41,142 nt of DNA from Bacteriovoracaceae bacterium UBA7695 (GTDB lineage: Bacteria > Bdellovibrionota > Bacteriovoracia > Bacteriovoracales > Bacteriovoracaceae). This document shows positions 16,614 through 24,814 of this stretch, piece after piece. The stretch lies in the NCBI GenBank assembly GCA_002482685.1, contig DLGL01000058.1, positions 5,751 to 46,892 on the forward strand. Reading direction: 5' to 3'. Position 1 is the first letter of the stretch, and the number at the start of each line of letters is the position of its first letter. Under the pieces are notes generated by a model that had not been told where the DNA came from, made no database searches, and saw nothing but the letters and a program-made list of their open reading frames with translations. Made by a program: the position numbers and the translations under genes.

Positions 16614-16619
16614 ATTATA
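16614..16619 (-). promoter_or_regulatory. Candidate -10 box of a leaderless transcript
   Basis: On the minus strand TATAAT (16619 to 16614) is followed by AACTCC and then ATG at 16607. Transcription would be expected to start at or within a few bases of the A of ATG. A TGAC-containing -35-like element lies about 18 bp further upstream. Confidence 0.4.
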
Positions 16620-16761
16620 ACACAAGGTTACCTGGCTAAGTCACTATTTCTAGGGGTTTATACAACAATGAAGAAATCTTGCCTCAGGACTCTAAAGGGA
16701 TCTCCGATAATGGGAGTAAGTAACTAAGAACATCATTGCTTCAGCAATAAGGGAGAACCTC

Positions 16762-17058
16762 ATGTCACAACCGCAAATGCACATTGTAATCACGAAGTCT
16801 GAAAAAAATCCTATCGTAGGAGCTCTACTTGGGTTCTTCTTTGGTTTTATCGGTCTGTTCTATTCATCACCTAAAGCAGCTCTCATTATGCTTGCGCCGA
16901 CATTATTGTCGTGTGTTCTGATTCCATTCTTTATTGGAATTCCGATGATTGTGATGACTTGGATTGCTTGTGGTGTAGTTGGGTATGTTGTTTGTGATAA
17001 GCACAACAAATCTCTTCATAATACAGTTCAAGAAACAGTTCAAAATAAAGCTGCTTAA
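16762..17058 (+). CDS. Small two-helix membrane protein
   Basis: 98 residues. A polar N-terminus (about 17 residues), then helices at about 18-46 (VGALLGFFFGFIGLFYSSPKAALIMLAP) and 47-75, then a hydrophilic tail. The GALLGFFFGFIGLFY segment recalls TM2-like and related short membrane families, but the match is not strong. SD AAGGGAG is 6 nt before ATG. A strong terminator follows. Confidence 0.78.
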   Translation: MSQPQMHIVITKSEKNPIVGALLGFFFGFIGLFYSSPKAALIMLAPTLLSCVLIPFFIGIPMIVMTWIACGVVGYVVCDKHNKSLHNTVQETVQNKAA

Positions 17059-17062
17059 TATA

Positions 17063-17098
17063 AAAAAATGCCGGAGCAGAAATACTCCGGCATTTTTT
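17063..17098. terminator. Bidirectional rho-independent terminator
   Basis: A perfect 14-bp stem (17063-17076 with 17085-17098) has A6 on one side, T6 on the other and an 8-nt loop. It lies between convergent stops at 17058 and 17103 and works for both strands. Confidence 0.93.
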
Positions 17099-17102
17099 CG
17101 TT

Positions 17103-17540
17103 TTATGTATCTAACATCGCTTCCATCGTAATTTTCGCATTTCCTTTAAAGAGCTTAGACACCGGACAATTCTCCTTGGCCTTATTGGCCAGCTCCAGAA
17201 ACTGGGCCTGATTAGCTCCAGGAACTTTTGCTTTCAGGTTTAAGTGAATCGAAGTAATCTCAAACCCATCCTCTTTTTTCTCAAGAGTCACATTTGCCGT
17301 AGTTTCCATTTTATCTGCTATGAGCTTTGACTCGCCAAGGATCATAGAAAGCGCCATAGTGAAACAACCTGCGTGAGCAGCGCCGATAATCTCTTCAGGG
17401 TTTGTTCCTTTCACACCTTCAAATCGAGTATTAAATCCGTATGGGTGGTTAGTCATAGCACCACTTTCCATTGAGATTGCTCCTTTGCCCTCTTTTAAAT
17501 TTCCGCTCCAAACTGCTGATGCATTTTTTGTTATCTTCAT
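17103..17540 (-). CDS. osmC: OsmC/Ohr-family peroxiredoxin
   Basis: 145 residues, the standard OsmC length. The two redox cysteines are in AAHAGCFTMAL (Cys59) and AKENCPVSKLF (about Cys125). N-terminal WSGNLKEGKG and NPEEIIGAAHAGC match OsmC more than Ohr. These enzymes reduce organic hydroperoxides in the cytoplasm. SD GAGGAG lies about 7 nt before ATG 17540. Confidence 0.93.
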   Translation of the reverse strand: MKITKNASAVWSGNLKEGKGAISMESGAMTNHPYGFNTRFEGVKGTNPEEIIGAAHAGCFTMALSMILGESKLIADKMETTANVTLEKKEDGFEITSIHLNLKAKVPGANQAQFLELANKAKENCPVSKLFKGNAKITMEAMLDT

Positions 17541-17617
17541 GTGTTTCTCCTCTAAGTTAAATCGTCTTTGTCACTTTAGAGGATGAGTTCGGTAAAACAA
17601 GAGGGGATCGATGATCT

Positions 17618-18109
17618 TTAGGACTTCTTATGAGTCAGGGATTGAATGAGAGCTGTGTGTTGAGGGTATTCTTGGGTCAGCGTTTCATAATCAGCGAGTT
17701 CAAAATCTCTAAAATCAAACCCAGGTGAAACGGTACAACCCACAAATGAAAACAGACTGTTTTTAAGCGGTCGGGAACCGAACCAATGACCGGCCTTCAC
17801 AACATATTGAAGCCTCTGTCCTTTATCAACTTCATTGCCAAGTATTGTTACAGATTGAGTGCCATCAGGAGCGATTTCGATAATTTCAAGAGGTCCTCCC
17901 AAATAGAAGTGCCAGATCTCATCTGACTTTATCCGATGAAAAGATGAAAATTCATGTGAGAGAAGGAGAAAATAAATAGCTGTAGAGATATTACGATCAC
18001 CCATCTGGGTTGTGCTTCGGTAAGACTCAAGATAGGCCCCTCCCTCCGGGTGAGGAGTTAAGGGGTACTGAGCAAGAATCTTATTAAGCACGGTTTGCGA
18101 ATTATTCAA
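17618..18109 (-). CDS. DUF985 cupin-domain protein
   Basis: 163 residues. Family hallmarks are PHPEGGAYLESYRS, SSFHRIKSDEIWHFYLG and GCTVSPGFDF. The cupin barrel carries His residues for a possible metal. Function is unknown. It starts with TTG at 18109, one base after the stop of the preceding gene (18111), and no independent SD is well placed, so translation is probably coupled to that gene. Confidence 0.87.
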   Translation of the reverse strand: MNNSQTVLNKILAQYPLTPHPEGGAYLESYRSTTQMGDRNISTAIYFLLLSHEFSSFHRIKSDEIWHFYLGGPLEIIEIAPDGTQSVTILGNEVDKGQRLQYVVKAGHWFGSRPLKNSLFSFVGCTVSPGFDFRDFELADYETLTQEYPQHTALIQSLTHKKS

Positions 18110-18110
18110 G

Positions 18111-18551
18111 TTATCTTTTGCACTCCATCCATTGATCAGAAATTGTTGCCAGGATTTTGATCTTACCCTGAGGACTAACTTCCACGAAAGCTCCTACTTC
18201 ATTATCGCCTGGCCAGAAGTGAACGAGAACAAATTTATAGCTTCCTACTGCAAAATATTGAATTGTCCCTGCATTTGATCCTGTTTTTATACTGTCATCA
18301 TAGTAATCTCCAAAGACTCTCAGAGATTCTGCCTGATTCAGGCGCGCATAGTAATTATCTGAGGTGATTGTCGTGTGGATGATTTTTTTCTCAAGTGTCG
18401 TCCAGTTGTTGTGATCACCAACTTCTTTTATGAGGGTAATTTTTTTGGCCTCTACCGCCTCATCAAACTCTGTTGTATCTTCAAACTGACAGACATCAAA
18501 TGCTGCATGAGCATTTAGAGATAACAAGATAACGAGTAGTAGTGCTTTCAT
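18111..18551 (-). CDS. Exported hypothetical protein
   Basis: 146 residues. Signal peptide (cleavage near AHA, residue 16). The mature part has cysteines near both ends (DVCQFED and WMECKR), likely a disulfide, and beta-rich segments such as YKFVLVHFWPGDN. No family recognised. The SD GGGAG is 8 nt upstream of ATG and lies inside a perfect 7-bp hairpin (18560-18586). It forms a coupled pair with the cupin gene. Confidence 0.78.
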   Translation of the reverse strand: MKALLLVILLSLNAHAAFDVCQFEDTTEFDEAVEAKKITLIKEVGDHNNWTTLEKKIIHTTITSDNYYARLNQAESLRVFGDYYDDSIKTGSNAGTIQYFAVGSYKFVLVHFWPGDNEVGAFVEVSPQGKIKILATISDQWMECKR

Positions 18552-18559
18552 ATTATAGG

Positions 18560-18586
18560 TCTCCCGACTGATTGTGTGCCGGGAGA
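18560..18586 (-). promoter_or_regulatory. Leader hairpin burying the Shine-Dalgarno sequence
   Basis: On the minus strand TCTCCCG (18586-18580) pairs with CGGGAGA (18566-18560), 7 bp with a 13-nt loop. The second arm is the SD of the 18551 gene. It has no T-tract, so it looks regulatory rather than a terminator. Confidence 0.5.
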
Positions 18587-18651
18587 ATAGTCGAATATGG
18601 CCTATCTTGGAAATAGAATGACAAGGCCTTGTTGATCTATATATTAGATAG

Positions 18652-20103
18652 TTAAGACCTCAGAGTCAGCTTTAGAATCAACCCTTCCGGTCCTGTTTTT
18701 GTGGCAGTGATGTCTCCATTTAACAGACCCATCACATTTCTCGCCACCAGGAGCCTTCGTTCAATCTTAAAGGCTTTATGCATCTCTTCTTCATAGACAT
18801 TATTCATGTGAAAGATTGTGCAGCATTCACCGGGTTTTGTTGTATGAGAGATTATTATTGAGGTTTCGGGTTTTGAGATTAAAACGCAGTAAGACAGAGA
18901 GTTTTTAAGGACAGTGTTACTGATTAGCCATTTATTACCTGTGACCTGAATATCCCTGAAAGACTCACTTTCTAAAGTCAGATTGATGCTTTTCTTTTTT
19001 ACAACATCCTGAAGCTCCAGAAGATGTTCCTCGAGAACGGGTAAGATATCAAAGGTTTCCTCGTCCAGTTGTTCTGATCCTGCAATATTCTGGAGAAGTT
19101 CAATTTGTTCAATTAAATTAGTCACTGATTGGACATCTTTCTCAACGACGGTAGTACTTAAAAAACCGGTGGTACCGATCAAAAGATATTCAGATTGAAT
19201 ATCCATGAGTTTAGTTAAAGCTTCAGTGGAGGTAAGTTTCAAAAGATCACTTATGTTTTCCAGTCGTGCATAAGCTTTCTTTTTTTGTAGGTAGACCTTC
19301 ATCACAAGTGCACTACCTATTCCAATGATTAAACATATAAGAAACTGCCAGGCAAAAGAGACATTCTTTTTCGTGTTGGCGGCCTTGGGCCAGCTCTGGA
19401 AGGTAATTTCTCTACCCCTGATCTTACTTTTAACCTCTTGAACCTTTTGTGCCTCAGGACTGATTGCAGTGGAAAAATAAATACCACCCGTTTTATCATC
19501 CCGGACAACGAGATCATAATCATTGAAGTAAGCGATGGATTTAAACCGTTCAAAAAATTTCTGGGAACTAATAACTGTTGCAATCCATCCTTTAAGATTT
19601 TTGTTCTTTTCTACTGGGATGTAGAAAACAAATCCATATCCCTCCTGGAAAAGTTTAAAAGGCGGAGAAAACCAGTACCTGTCACTTCGCTCAAAAGATT
19701 TGGTGAGCTCATTAAAATGTTGAGTGACCTTATGCATGGCCTCTCTGTTGTTGATCTGTGGGAAAATGCGGATGATCTTTCCCTGATTGTTTAGTTGATT
19801 AACGCCAAGGATGTACTCTTTTTCATGAAGGATTTTTTCTATGAGCTCTTCGTATGATACCTGGTCACCTTTTCTTTCATCCGTTATATGGACAGAAGAA
19901 ATTTGGCCGACGACAAAGGCAACATCTAAGAAAAGATTAAACCGTTCATTGATTTCCTGCTGAATGACTGTCGCTGCTTGTTTATGATGAAGCTCATCTC
20001 GCTTGTGAAGTTGCGAGAGAATTGTGGTCATAACGACATAGGTGGCCATAAATGAAACAATAAAGACAAAAATAATCTTTGTGCGAGGCTTTAAAAACAT
20101 CAT
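18652..20103 (-). CDS. CHASE-type membrane sensor with degenerate kinase domain
   Basis: 483 residues. Helix 1 (~10-30), periplasmic domain (~31-250) with CHASE-like spacing (LHEKEYILGVNQLNNQGKIIRIFPQINNREA; YWFSPPF), helix 2 (~251-271), then a cytoplasmic region. The HisKA-like part has no phospho-accepting His. The ATPase-like part keeps an N-box Asn (Asn401, LKNSLSYC) but lacks DxGxG (replaced by FHMNNVYEE) and GxGLGL (replaced by RRLLVARN). It should be unable to phosphorylate and may act as a pseudokinase partner or scaffold. Domain order is seen; signalling role is inferred. Divergent from gloA with 34 bp between starts. Confidence 0.8.
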   Translation of the reverse strand: MMFLKPRTKIIFVFIVSFMATYVVMTTILSQLHKRDELHHKQAATVIQQEINERFNLFLDVAFVVGQISSVHITDERKGDQVSYEELIEKILHEKEYILGVNQLNNQGKIIRIFPQINNREAMHKVTQHFNELTKSFERSDRYWFSPPFKLFQEGYGFVFYIPVEKNKNLKGWIATVISSQKFFERFKSIAYFNDYDLVVRDDKTGGIYFSTAISPEAQKVQEVKSKIRGREITFQSWPKAANTKKNVSFAWQFLICLIIGIGSALVMKVYLQKKKAYARLENISDLLKLTSTEALTKLMDIQSEYLLIGTTGFLSTTVVEKDVQSVTNLIEQIELLQNIAGSEQLDEETFDILPVLEEHLLELQDVVKKKSINLTLESESFRDIQVTGNKWLISNTVLKNSLSYCVLISKPETSIIISHTTKPGECCTIFHMNNVYEEEMHKAFKIERRLLVARNVMGLLNGDITATKTGPEGLILKLTLRS

Positions 20104-20137
20104 AATATTACTATAGCACTACTAATAAGGAATATCT

Positions 20138-20527
20138 GTGAAATACCTGCATACGATGTTGAGAGTTAATAATCTTGAGGAATCCGTTCGATTCTATACT
20201 GAAGCTTTAGGCATGAAAGAAATTTCCCGTTCGGATTACCCTGAAGGTCAATTCACGCTGGTTTTTTTAAGCTATGGAACCTCTAAGCAGGATCCCTGTA
20301 TAGAGCTAACATATAACTATGGTAAGGACTCGTATGAGATAGGGACGGCCTTCGGTCACATAGCCTTGGGCACAGGGGATATTTTTGAAACATGCGATAA
20401 AGTTAAGAATATGGGTTACAAAGTTTCCCGCGAGCCAGGTCCTATGAAGCATGGTACAACTGTTATCGCTTTTATCGAAGATCCTAACGGCTACAAGATT
20501 GAGCTTATTGAAACTGTAAGTCCTTGA
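20138..20527 (+). CDS. gloA: Lactoylglutathione lyase (glyoxalase I)
   Basis: 129 residues. The four metal ligands are at His5, Glu56, His74 and Glu122, the same numbering as in E. coli GloA. FYTEALGMKEISRSDYPEGQFTLVFL is typical. It converts the hemithioacetal of methylglyoxal and glutathione to S-lactoylglutathione. Start is GTG 20138 with AAGG 7 nt before it; the strict His5 numbering supports this start. Confidence 0.96.
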   Translation: MKYLHTMLRVNNLEESVRFYTEALGMKEISRSDYPEGQFTLVFLSYGTSKQDPCIELTYNYGKDSYEIGTAFGHIALGTGDIFETCDKVKNMGYKVSREPGPMKHGTTVIAFIEDPNGYKIELIETVSP

Positions 20528-20692
20528 AAGCCGCATTAGGCCTAACTCAGGACTATCTTTGGCAGGGAAGCGTTTTGGCATAAACATGAGGGGCTAAAAG
20601 CTACAGTGATCTAACCTACACTTACATCATTTCCAGAAATCCACGGCTTGATTTGGCAAGTCGCTGGCACTCAACTTGATACTGTTGATGTC

Positions 20693-21274
20693 ATGAAGAC
20701 GATGCGAGCGATCATTCATATTATGCTTTTTTTAACAACCTTCCTTCTCTCCGTGAAGATTGGGCCCGACTTTAATTCCCATGTTGCGCATGCAGAATTT
20801 ATAAGAACAAAAGATATAATCTATAAAACCATAAGTGAGAAAGTTCCTTCCCGATTCTCTTCAGTCAGCCGGACCGTAGCAGACGCCATTATAAAAGAGT
20901 CCCTCAAGCAACGAATTGATCCCTTTATTGTGACGGCCGTAATCGCCGGTGAATCGAGTTTTAACCCCAAAGCGGTGGGTCCTGTGGGTGAATTGGGTCT
21001 CATGCAGATAAGACCTTCAACAGCGAAGTGGATCGCCAAAAAGATGAATATTCCCTGGAGGGGGGCTTCAGCTCTTACCAGTCCAGACTACAATATCGAA
21101 ATTGGTGTGGCCTATTTAGGCTACTTGAAAAAAAGATTCAGTCCTCAGAGCGGAGATCTTTATTTAGCAGCTTACAATATGGGAGAAACCACTTTGCTGA
21201 GACTACTCTCAAAAAAAATGCGGCCGTCGATTTATTCCAGACATGTAATGAAAAATTACATAGCTATCAATTAG
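20693..21274 (+). CDS. Lytic transglycosylase (SLT domain)
   Basis: 193 residues from ATG 20693. Signal-like segment (residues 5-22), then SLT domain with catalytic Glu87 in AGESSFNPKAVG, GELGLMQIRPSTA, and YLAAYNMG. It cuts MurNAc-GlcNAc bonds to 1,6-anhydroMurNAc in the periplasm. No clear SD before 20693 and an open TTG at 20648 exists; I prefer 20693 since the signal peptide begins there. Its 3' end overlaps the opposite-strand kinase by 8 bp. Confidence 0.88.
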   Translation: MKTMRAIIHIMLFLTTFLLSVKIGPDFNSHVAHAEFIRTKDIIYKTISEKVPSRFSSVSRTVADAIIKESLKQRIDPFIVTAVIAGESSFNPKAVGPVGELGLMQIRPSTAKWIAKKMNIPWRGASALTSPDYNIEIGVAYLGYLKKRFSPQSGDLYLAAYNMGETTLLRLLSKKMRPSIYSRHVMKNYIAIN

Positions 21275-22196
21275 CGACCAGAGGCAATCGAACTTCGAAG
21301 ACAGTACCTTCTGGAGTTGATCTCATAAGATTAATCTCTCCTTTGTGGAGCCGGGCGATTTCCTGGCAGACATAGAGTCCAAGTCCCATTCCACCACTTC
21401 TGCGAGTTGAGTTCTTCCCAAAAAGTGAAAAGATTTTGTGATGGTCCTCCTGAGGAATGCCTGGACCCTTATCTCTAATTTCGAAGTAAGCATTACCGCC
21501 ACCCGAATTAACGTACAAATTAACCTCAGCTCCGTTTCCATACCTTAAGGCATTACTCAGCAAGTTAGTGAGGAGCTGCTCAATCCGTGAGAGATTCCAA
21601 CACACCATCTCAGGAGCATTAAAATGAATCTTGACCTTATTTTTAAAATCGTAAAAGCGCTCAGAAGCCTTGGCCACGAAGTCATCCATGAAGTCTTGAA
21701 GTGAAATCCATGTGAGCTGCTCAGCTCTTAGTTCTTGATTACTCTCAGAAACCTGCAACATGTCCTCAACGAGTTGAGAAAGTCTCAAAACATCCTTATT
21801 CGCACGATCCAGAAAGCGCTTTAATTTGGCTTCTGTGATTAACTCATTCGGCTTACTTTCTACAAGTTTGCGTGCCATTTGAACTTGAAGCTTTAAGGCC
21901 GTAATCGGAGTCCGGAGCTCATGAGAAGCAACAGAGAAAAAGTCATTTTTAATTTCACCTGCGGGATCTGGTGTGAGAATTTCATAGACCAGATACTGAA
22001 TCGACCCATCCTCGTTGAGAACAGGGATGATTTTTTTACTGGCCGGAAGTTCATTTACACTCATGGCGCGCAGTCTTTCTCTGTCTATTCCTATTTTTGC
22101 CAAAAGTTGATCTGTGGCATCTTTGATTGTGAAGTCACAATTAATCAAGACAAAAGGATGAGGGAGAAATTGGAAGTTTTTATCAAGCTGAATCAT
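21267..22196 (-). CDS. Soluble PAS-like sensor histidine kinase
   Basis: 309 residues without membrane segments. Residues 1-75 form a short PAS-like input (PHPFVLINCDFTIKDAT; LNEDGSIQYLVYEIL). HisKA with His92 (VASHELRTPITAL), then HATPase with N-box Asn215, DKGPG (242-246) and GMGLGL (269-274): all catalytic boxes intact. No response regulator lies nearby, so it is an orphan kinase. It is 1.2 kb from the degenerate CHASE sensor and could act with it; that is inference. SD weak. Confidence 0.93.
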   Translation of the reverse strand: MIQLDKNFQFLPHPFVLINCDFTIKDATDQLLAKIGIDRERLRAMSVNELPASKKIIPVLNEDGSIQYLVYEILTPDPAGEIKNDFFSVASHELRTPITALKLQVQMARKLVESKPNELITEAKLKRFLDRANKDVLRLSQLVEDMLQVSESNQELRAEQLTWISLQDFMDDFVAKASERFYDFKNKVKIHFNAPEMVCWNLSRIEQLLTNLLSNALRYGNGAEVNLYVNSGGGNAYFEIRDKGPGIPQEDHHKIFSLFGKNSTRRSGGMGLGLYVCQEIARLHKGEINLMRSTPEGTVFEVRLPLVAN

Positions 22197-22383
22197 TTAA
22201 ATCTCTGTAGGTGTGAGGGCCATTATATACAGGAGAAGAATGTTCAATTGAAAGCTGAAACAAACTGCACAATCAGGCCTAACAGTAATTTTAGGTTGGA
22301 AAACATATTCTGTTTTAACATTATTATATTCTTAATGAGTCTTCATAATTTATTCGCTACTATCGTTCGAAAAAGGAGCCACC

Positions 22384-22812
22384 ATGGAAACTCAAGAAAT
22401 ATACCGTGGACGATTAATCGACCACATCCAACTTGTTGTGAAAGATTTAACAATTAGCAACAGATTTTATGAAGCGATTTTTTCGACTCTCGGCATCCCA
22501 ATGGGTGGACAGGAAAAAGACTACTTCTGGGCCGATGAGCTCTTTGTCTCCTCTCAGCAGAGTCAGGCAGCCCAAGGCACATTAACTGGTCGCCATCACA
22601 TGGCCTTCCAGGCAAAAGATAGAAAGATGGTTGAAGCTTTTTACCAGGCCGGTCTCAAAGCTGGGGGGAAAGATAATGGGGGCCCGGGAGAACGCGTCTA
22701 TCATCCTGGATACTACGCTGCTTTTCTTTTAGATCCAGATGGAAATAACATTGAAGCTGTTTTTCATGGTGAAGCTCAACGAAGCTCAGACTCAATAAGG
22801 ATTACTTTTTAA
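22384..22812 (+). CDS. VOC-family (glyoxalase/bleomycin-resistance-like) protein
   Basis: 142 residues. HIQLVVKDLTISNRFYEAIF, HHMAFQAKDRKMVEAFYQAGL and YYAAFLLDPDGNNIEAVFHG are typical VOC halves; likely metal ligands are His14, His70-71 and Glu of NNIEAV. Function is unknown. SD AAGGAG 6 nt before ATG. Its stop overlaps the next gene's start (TAATG). Confidence 0.9.
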   Translation: METQEIYRGRLIDHIQLVVKDLTISNRFYEAIFSTLGIPMGGQEKDYFWADELFVSSQQSQAAQGTLTGRHHMAFQAKDRKMVEAFYQAGLKAGGKDNGGPGERVYHPGYYAAFLLDPDGNNIEAVFHGEAQRSSDSIRITF

Positions 22813-23528
22813 TGAAAACTTTTTTATTCCTTTTGCTTATGTCTTTTTCTTGTTTTTCTTCGAGTCAGTTGAGTCTCGAAGGGGGGCAGGCCACAAACAC
22901 CTACAATAAAGTAAAAATCTCTGGGGATGATGGAACATTATTTAATCTTGCTCCTTCAATTGAGAAAATTTTTTATTACCGATTGAGCTACCTCTATCAT
23001 TTTAAATCAAAACACGGTCTGCGATTTCTGTATGCTCCCTTGAAATTCAGTGGCGATAGAAAATTCTCAAAGGATATTGATTTCCTTGGGGTCAATTTTG
23101 ACCAGGGGGAAAAAACTGAAACGGAGTATCAATTCAATTCTTACCGTGCGACTTATTTTTATCGTTTTATTGAGGATGAGAATTTTAAGCTGAATGCAGG
23201 TGGTACATTAAAAGTCCGCGATGCACTGGTTAAGCTTAAGCAGGGTGATAAATCAAAAACAAAATCCAACACGGGTGTTGTGCCGTTGATTTATCTTACA
23301 TCGGAGTATTCGTGGAATAGCGGAGTGAGAGTAGGATTGGATTTTGACGGACTCATTGCCCCCCAAGGACGTGCCTTTGATGTCGCCCTCATGGGTGGAT
23401 ATAACTTTTCTCATTCTCTTCAGGCCAATATTGGCTTCAGGATGCTGGAAGGAGGTGCCGATAATGAAAACGTTTACAACTTTTCTCAAGTAAATTACCT
23501 CTTCTCATCATTACTCGTTACATTTTAA
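22812..23528 (+). CDS. Outer-membrane beta-barrel protein
   Basis: 238 residues. Signal peptide (to about residue 18), then strands such as YRLSYLYHFKSK, LRFLYAPLKFSG, QFNSYRATYFYRF, FKLNAGGTLKVRDA, GVRVGLDFDGLI and VNYLFSSLLVTF, ending in Phe. About 10 strands. No close family recognised. Translation is coupled to the VOC gene by a 1-nt overlap. Confidence 0.8.
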   Translation: MKTFLFLLLMSFSCFSSSQLSLEGGQATNTYNKVKISGDDGTLFNLAPSIEKIFYYRLSYLYHFKSKHGLRFLYAPLKFSGDRKFSKDIDFLGVNFDQGEKTETEYQFNSYRATYFYRFIEDENFKLNAGGTLKVRDALVKLKQGDKSKTKSNTGVVPLIYLTSEYSWNSGVRVGLDFDGLIAPQGRAFDVALMGGYNFSHSLQANIGFRMLEGGADNENVYNFSQVNYLFSSLLVTF

Positions 23529-23552
23529 CTTAAAAAAACTAAATTTTATTAT

Positions 23553-24056
23553 ATGAAAATTTGCATTCTTGCCTTCTCTGAAGGAAAAAATTTAGATCTC
23601 GCCCGCAAGTTTGAGGCGTCACTCAAAGACTTAGGAGTCAGCACATCACTTCTGGATTTGGTTAGTATTGATCTGCCTATTTATACGACCAAAAATGAGA
23701 AGCTTTATAATCCAGCTGAACTGGTGAATCCTTTTAAAGAATTAATCACGGCCGACGGATTTGTTTTTATCGCACCTGAATATAATGGTGGCCCACCACC
23801 GAGTTTTTCAAATTTTCTTTCATGGGTGAGTCGCTCGACCAAAGAATGGAGAGAAGCTTTCAATAGTCGTCCTGCTGCCATTGCAACTCATAGTGCAGGG
23901 GGAGGACTGAGTGTCTTAACTATTATGAGACTGCAGCTTGCCTATATTGGACTAAATGTTCTCGGAAGACAAATTCATACGACTCTTCAAAAAAATCTTG
24001 ATCAGGCGTCATTAACAGAAGTTTGCCGACAACTGATTCATCAATCAAAAATTTAG
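23553..24056 (+). CDS. NADPH-dependent FMN reductase family flavoprotein
   Basis: 167 residues. Flavodoxin-like fold with VFIAPEYNGGPPPSFSNFLSWVSR, the family's PEYNgs(i)P motif for FMN binding, and PAAIATHSAGGGLSVLTIMRLQ. It likely reduces quinones or flavins in the cytoplasm. It follows the beta-barrel gene by 24 bp. The 3' end overlaps the opposite-strand phosphoesterase by 4 bp (TTAG shared by two stops). Confidence 0.9.
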   Translation: MKICILAFSEGKNLDLARKFEASLKDLGVSTSLLDLVSIDLPIYTTKNEKLYNPAELVNPFKELITADGFVFIAPEYNGGPPPSFSNFLSWVSRSTKEWREAFNSRPAAIATHSAGGGLSVLTIMRLQLAYIGLNVLGRQIHTTLQKNLDQASLTEVCRQLIHQSKI

Positions 24057-24811
24057 GTTACTGAGAAATTAGCAGATAGAACAAATCCGCTACCTTCTCT
24101 GATGTAGGTGTCGATCCCTATGGATTCTCCCGAACCAATGGTAATGATGTTAAAGCTATTGGTTTCAACCCTAAGTCGATTCGAAGTGCTTGTCCCGCAG
24201 GAGACGATGAGTGGGAATTTTCTATCAGGGAGTTGGGCCACTCCACTTTTATGTTCATGACCCGAAAGAAGAATATGAGGATTTGAGTATAAAACTCTCT
24301 GAGTGTCTCCCTTCATAGGTTCATTTTGTGAAAAAAGACCATGGTGGGAAGCAATGATTTTGATTTTTTGAGAAGGAACATCTCTGAATTTTTTCTCAAG
24401 ATCAGTCAGGTCCTTGTTACTTACCTTACCATGGCTTACAGTAAAGTTATTGGTGCTCCAGATTCCATAAACTGCGACCTGATCATTTTCAAAAAAGTTA
24501 CTGGTATAGGGTCCCAGAAACTTCAAAAATTTTCTATAGGGAACAAAAAATCTCTGAAAAATATTGTATAATGGGACATCATGATTCCCGGGGACTACAA
24601 CCACCGGGCAATGTAGACTATCTAGGAATTCGCGGGCATTTAAGAATTCCTTTTTTTTTGCTCGCTGAGTGAGGTCTCCTGTAACTATAATGAGATTGAG
24701 CTCAGACTTCCTGGCAAGAATAAAGGCTTTTAAATCTTCCAGGACGGAGTCATCAATCCTTCCAAAGTGAATATCTGATATGTGTAAAATCCCTGTAGAC
24801 TCCGGAGACAT
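24053..24811 (-). CDS. Calcineurin-like metallophosphoesterase
   Basis: 252 residues. All motifs present: DIH (Asp13, His15), TGD (45-46), GNHD (75-78), SHHG and SGHEHKSG. These bind a dinuclear metal. It may be a cyclic-nucleotide or lipid/phosphoester hydrolase; substrate unknown. The ATG is immediately next to that of the divergent lipid kinase gene, so its own leader lies in that gene. Confidence 0.92.
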   Translation of the reverse strand: MSPESTGILHISDIHFGRIDDSVLEDLKAFILARKSELNLIIVTGDLTQRAKKKEFLNAREFLDSLHCPVVVVPGNHDVPLYNIFQRFFVPYRKFLKFLGPYTSNFFENDQVAVYGIWSTNNFTVSHGKVSNKDLTDLEKKFRDVPSQKIKIIASHHGLFSQNEPMKGDTQRVLYSNPHILLSGHEHKSGVAQLPDRKFPLIVSCGTSTSNRLRVETNSFNIITIGSGESIGIDTYIREGSGFVLSANFSVT

Positions 24812-24814
24812 ATG
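24809..24814. other. Abutting divergent start codons (CATATG)
   Basis: The minus-strand ATG (24811-24809) and the plus-strand ATG (24812-24814) form the hexamer CATATG with no intergenic bases. The plus gene's GGAG (24804-24807) lies in codons 2-3 of the phosphoesterase, and an AAAAGGA for the minus gene lies in the lipid kinase coding sequence. Confidence 0.85.

Noticed and set aside
16669..16728. 19-codon frame before the 16762 gene
   Set aside because: No SD and no conserved features.
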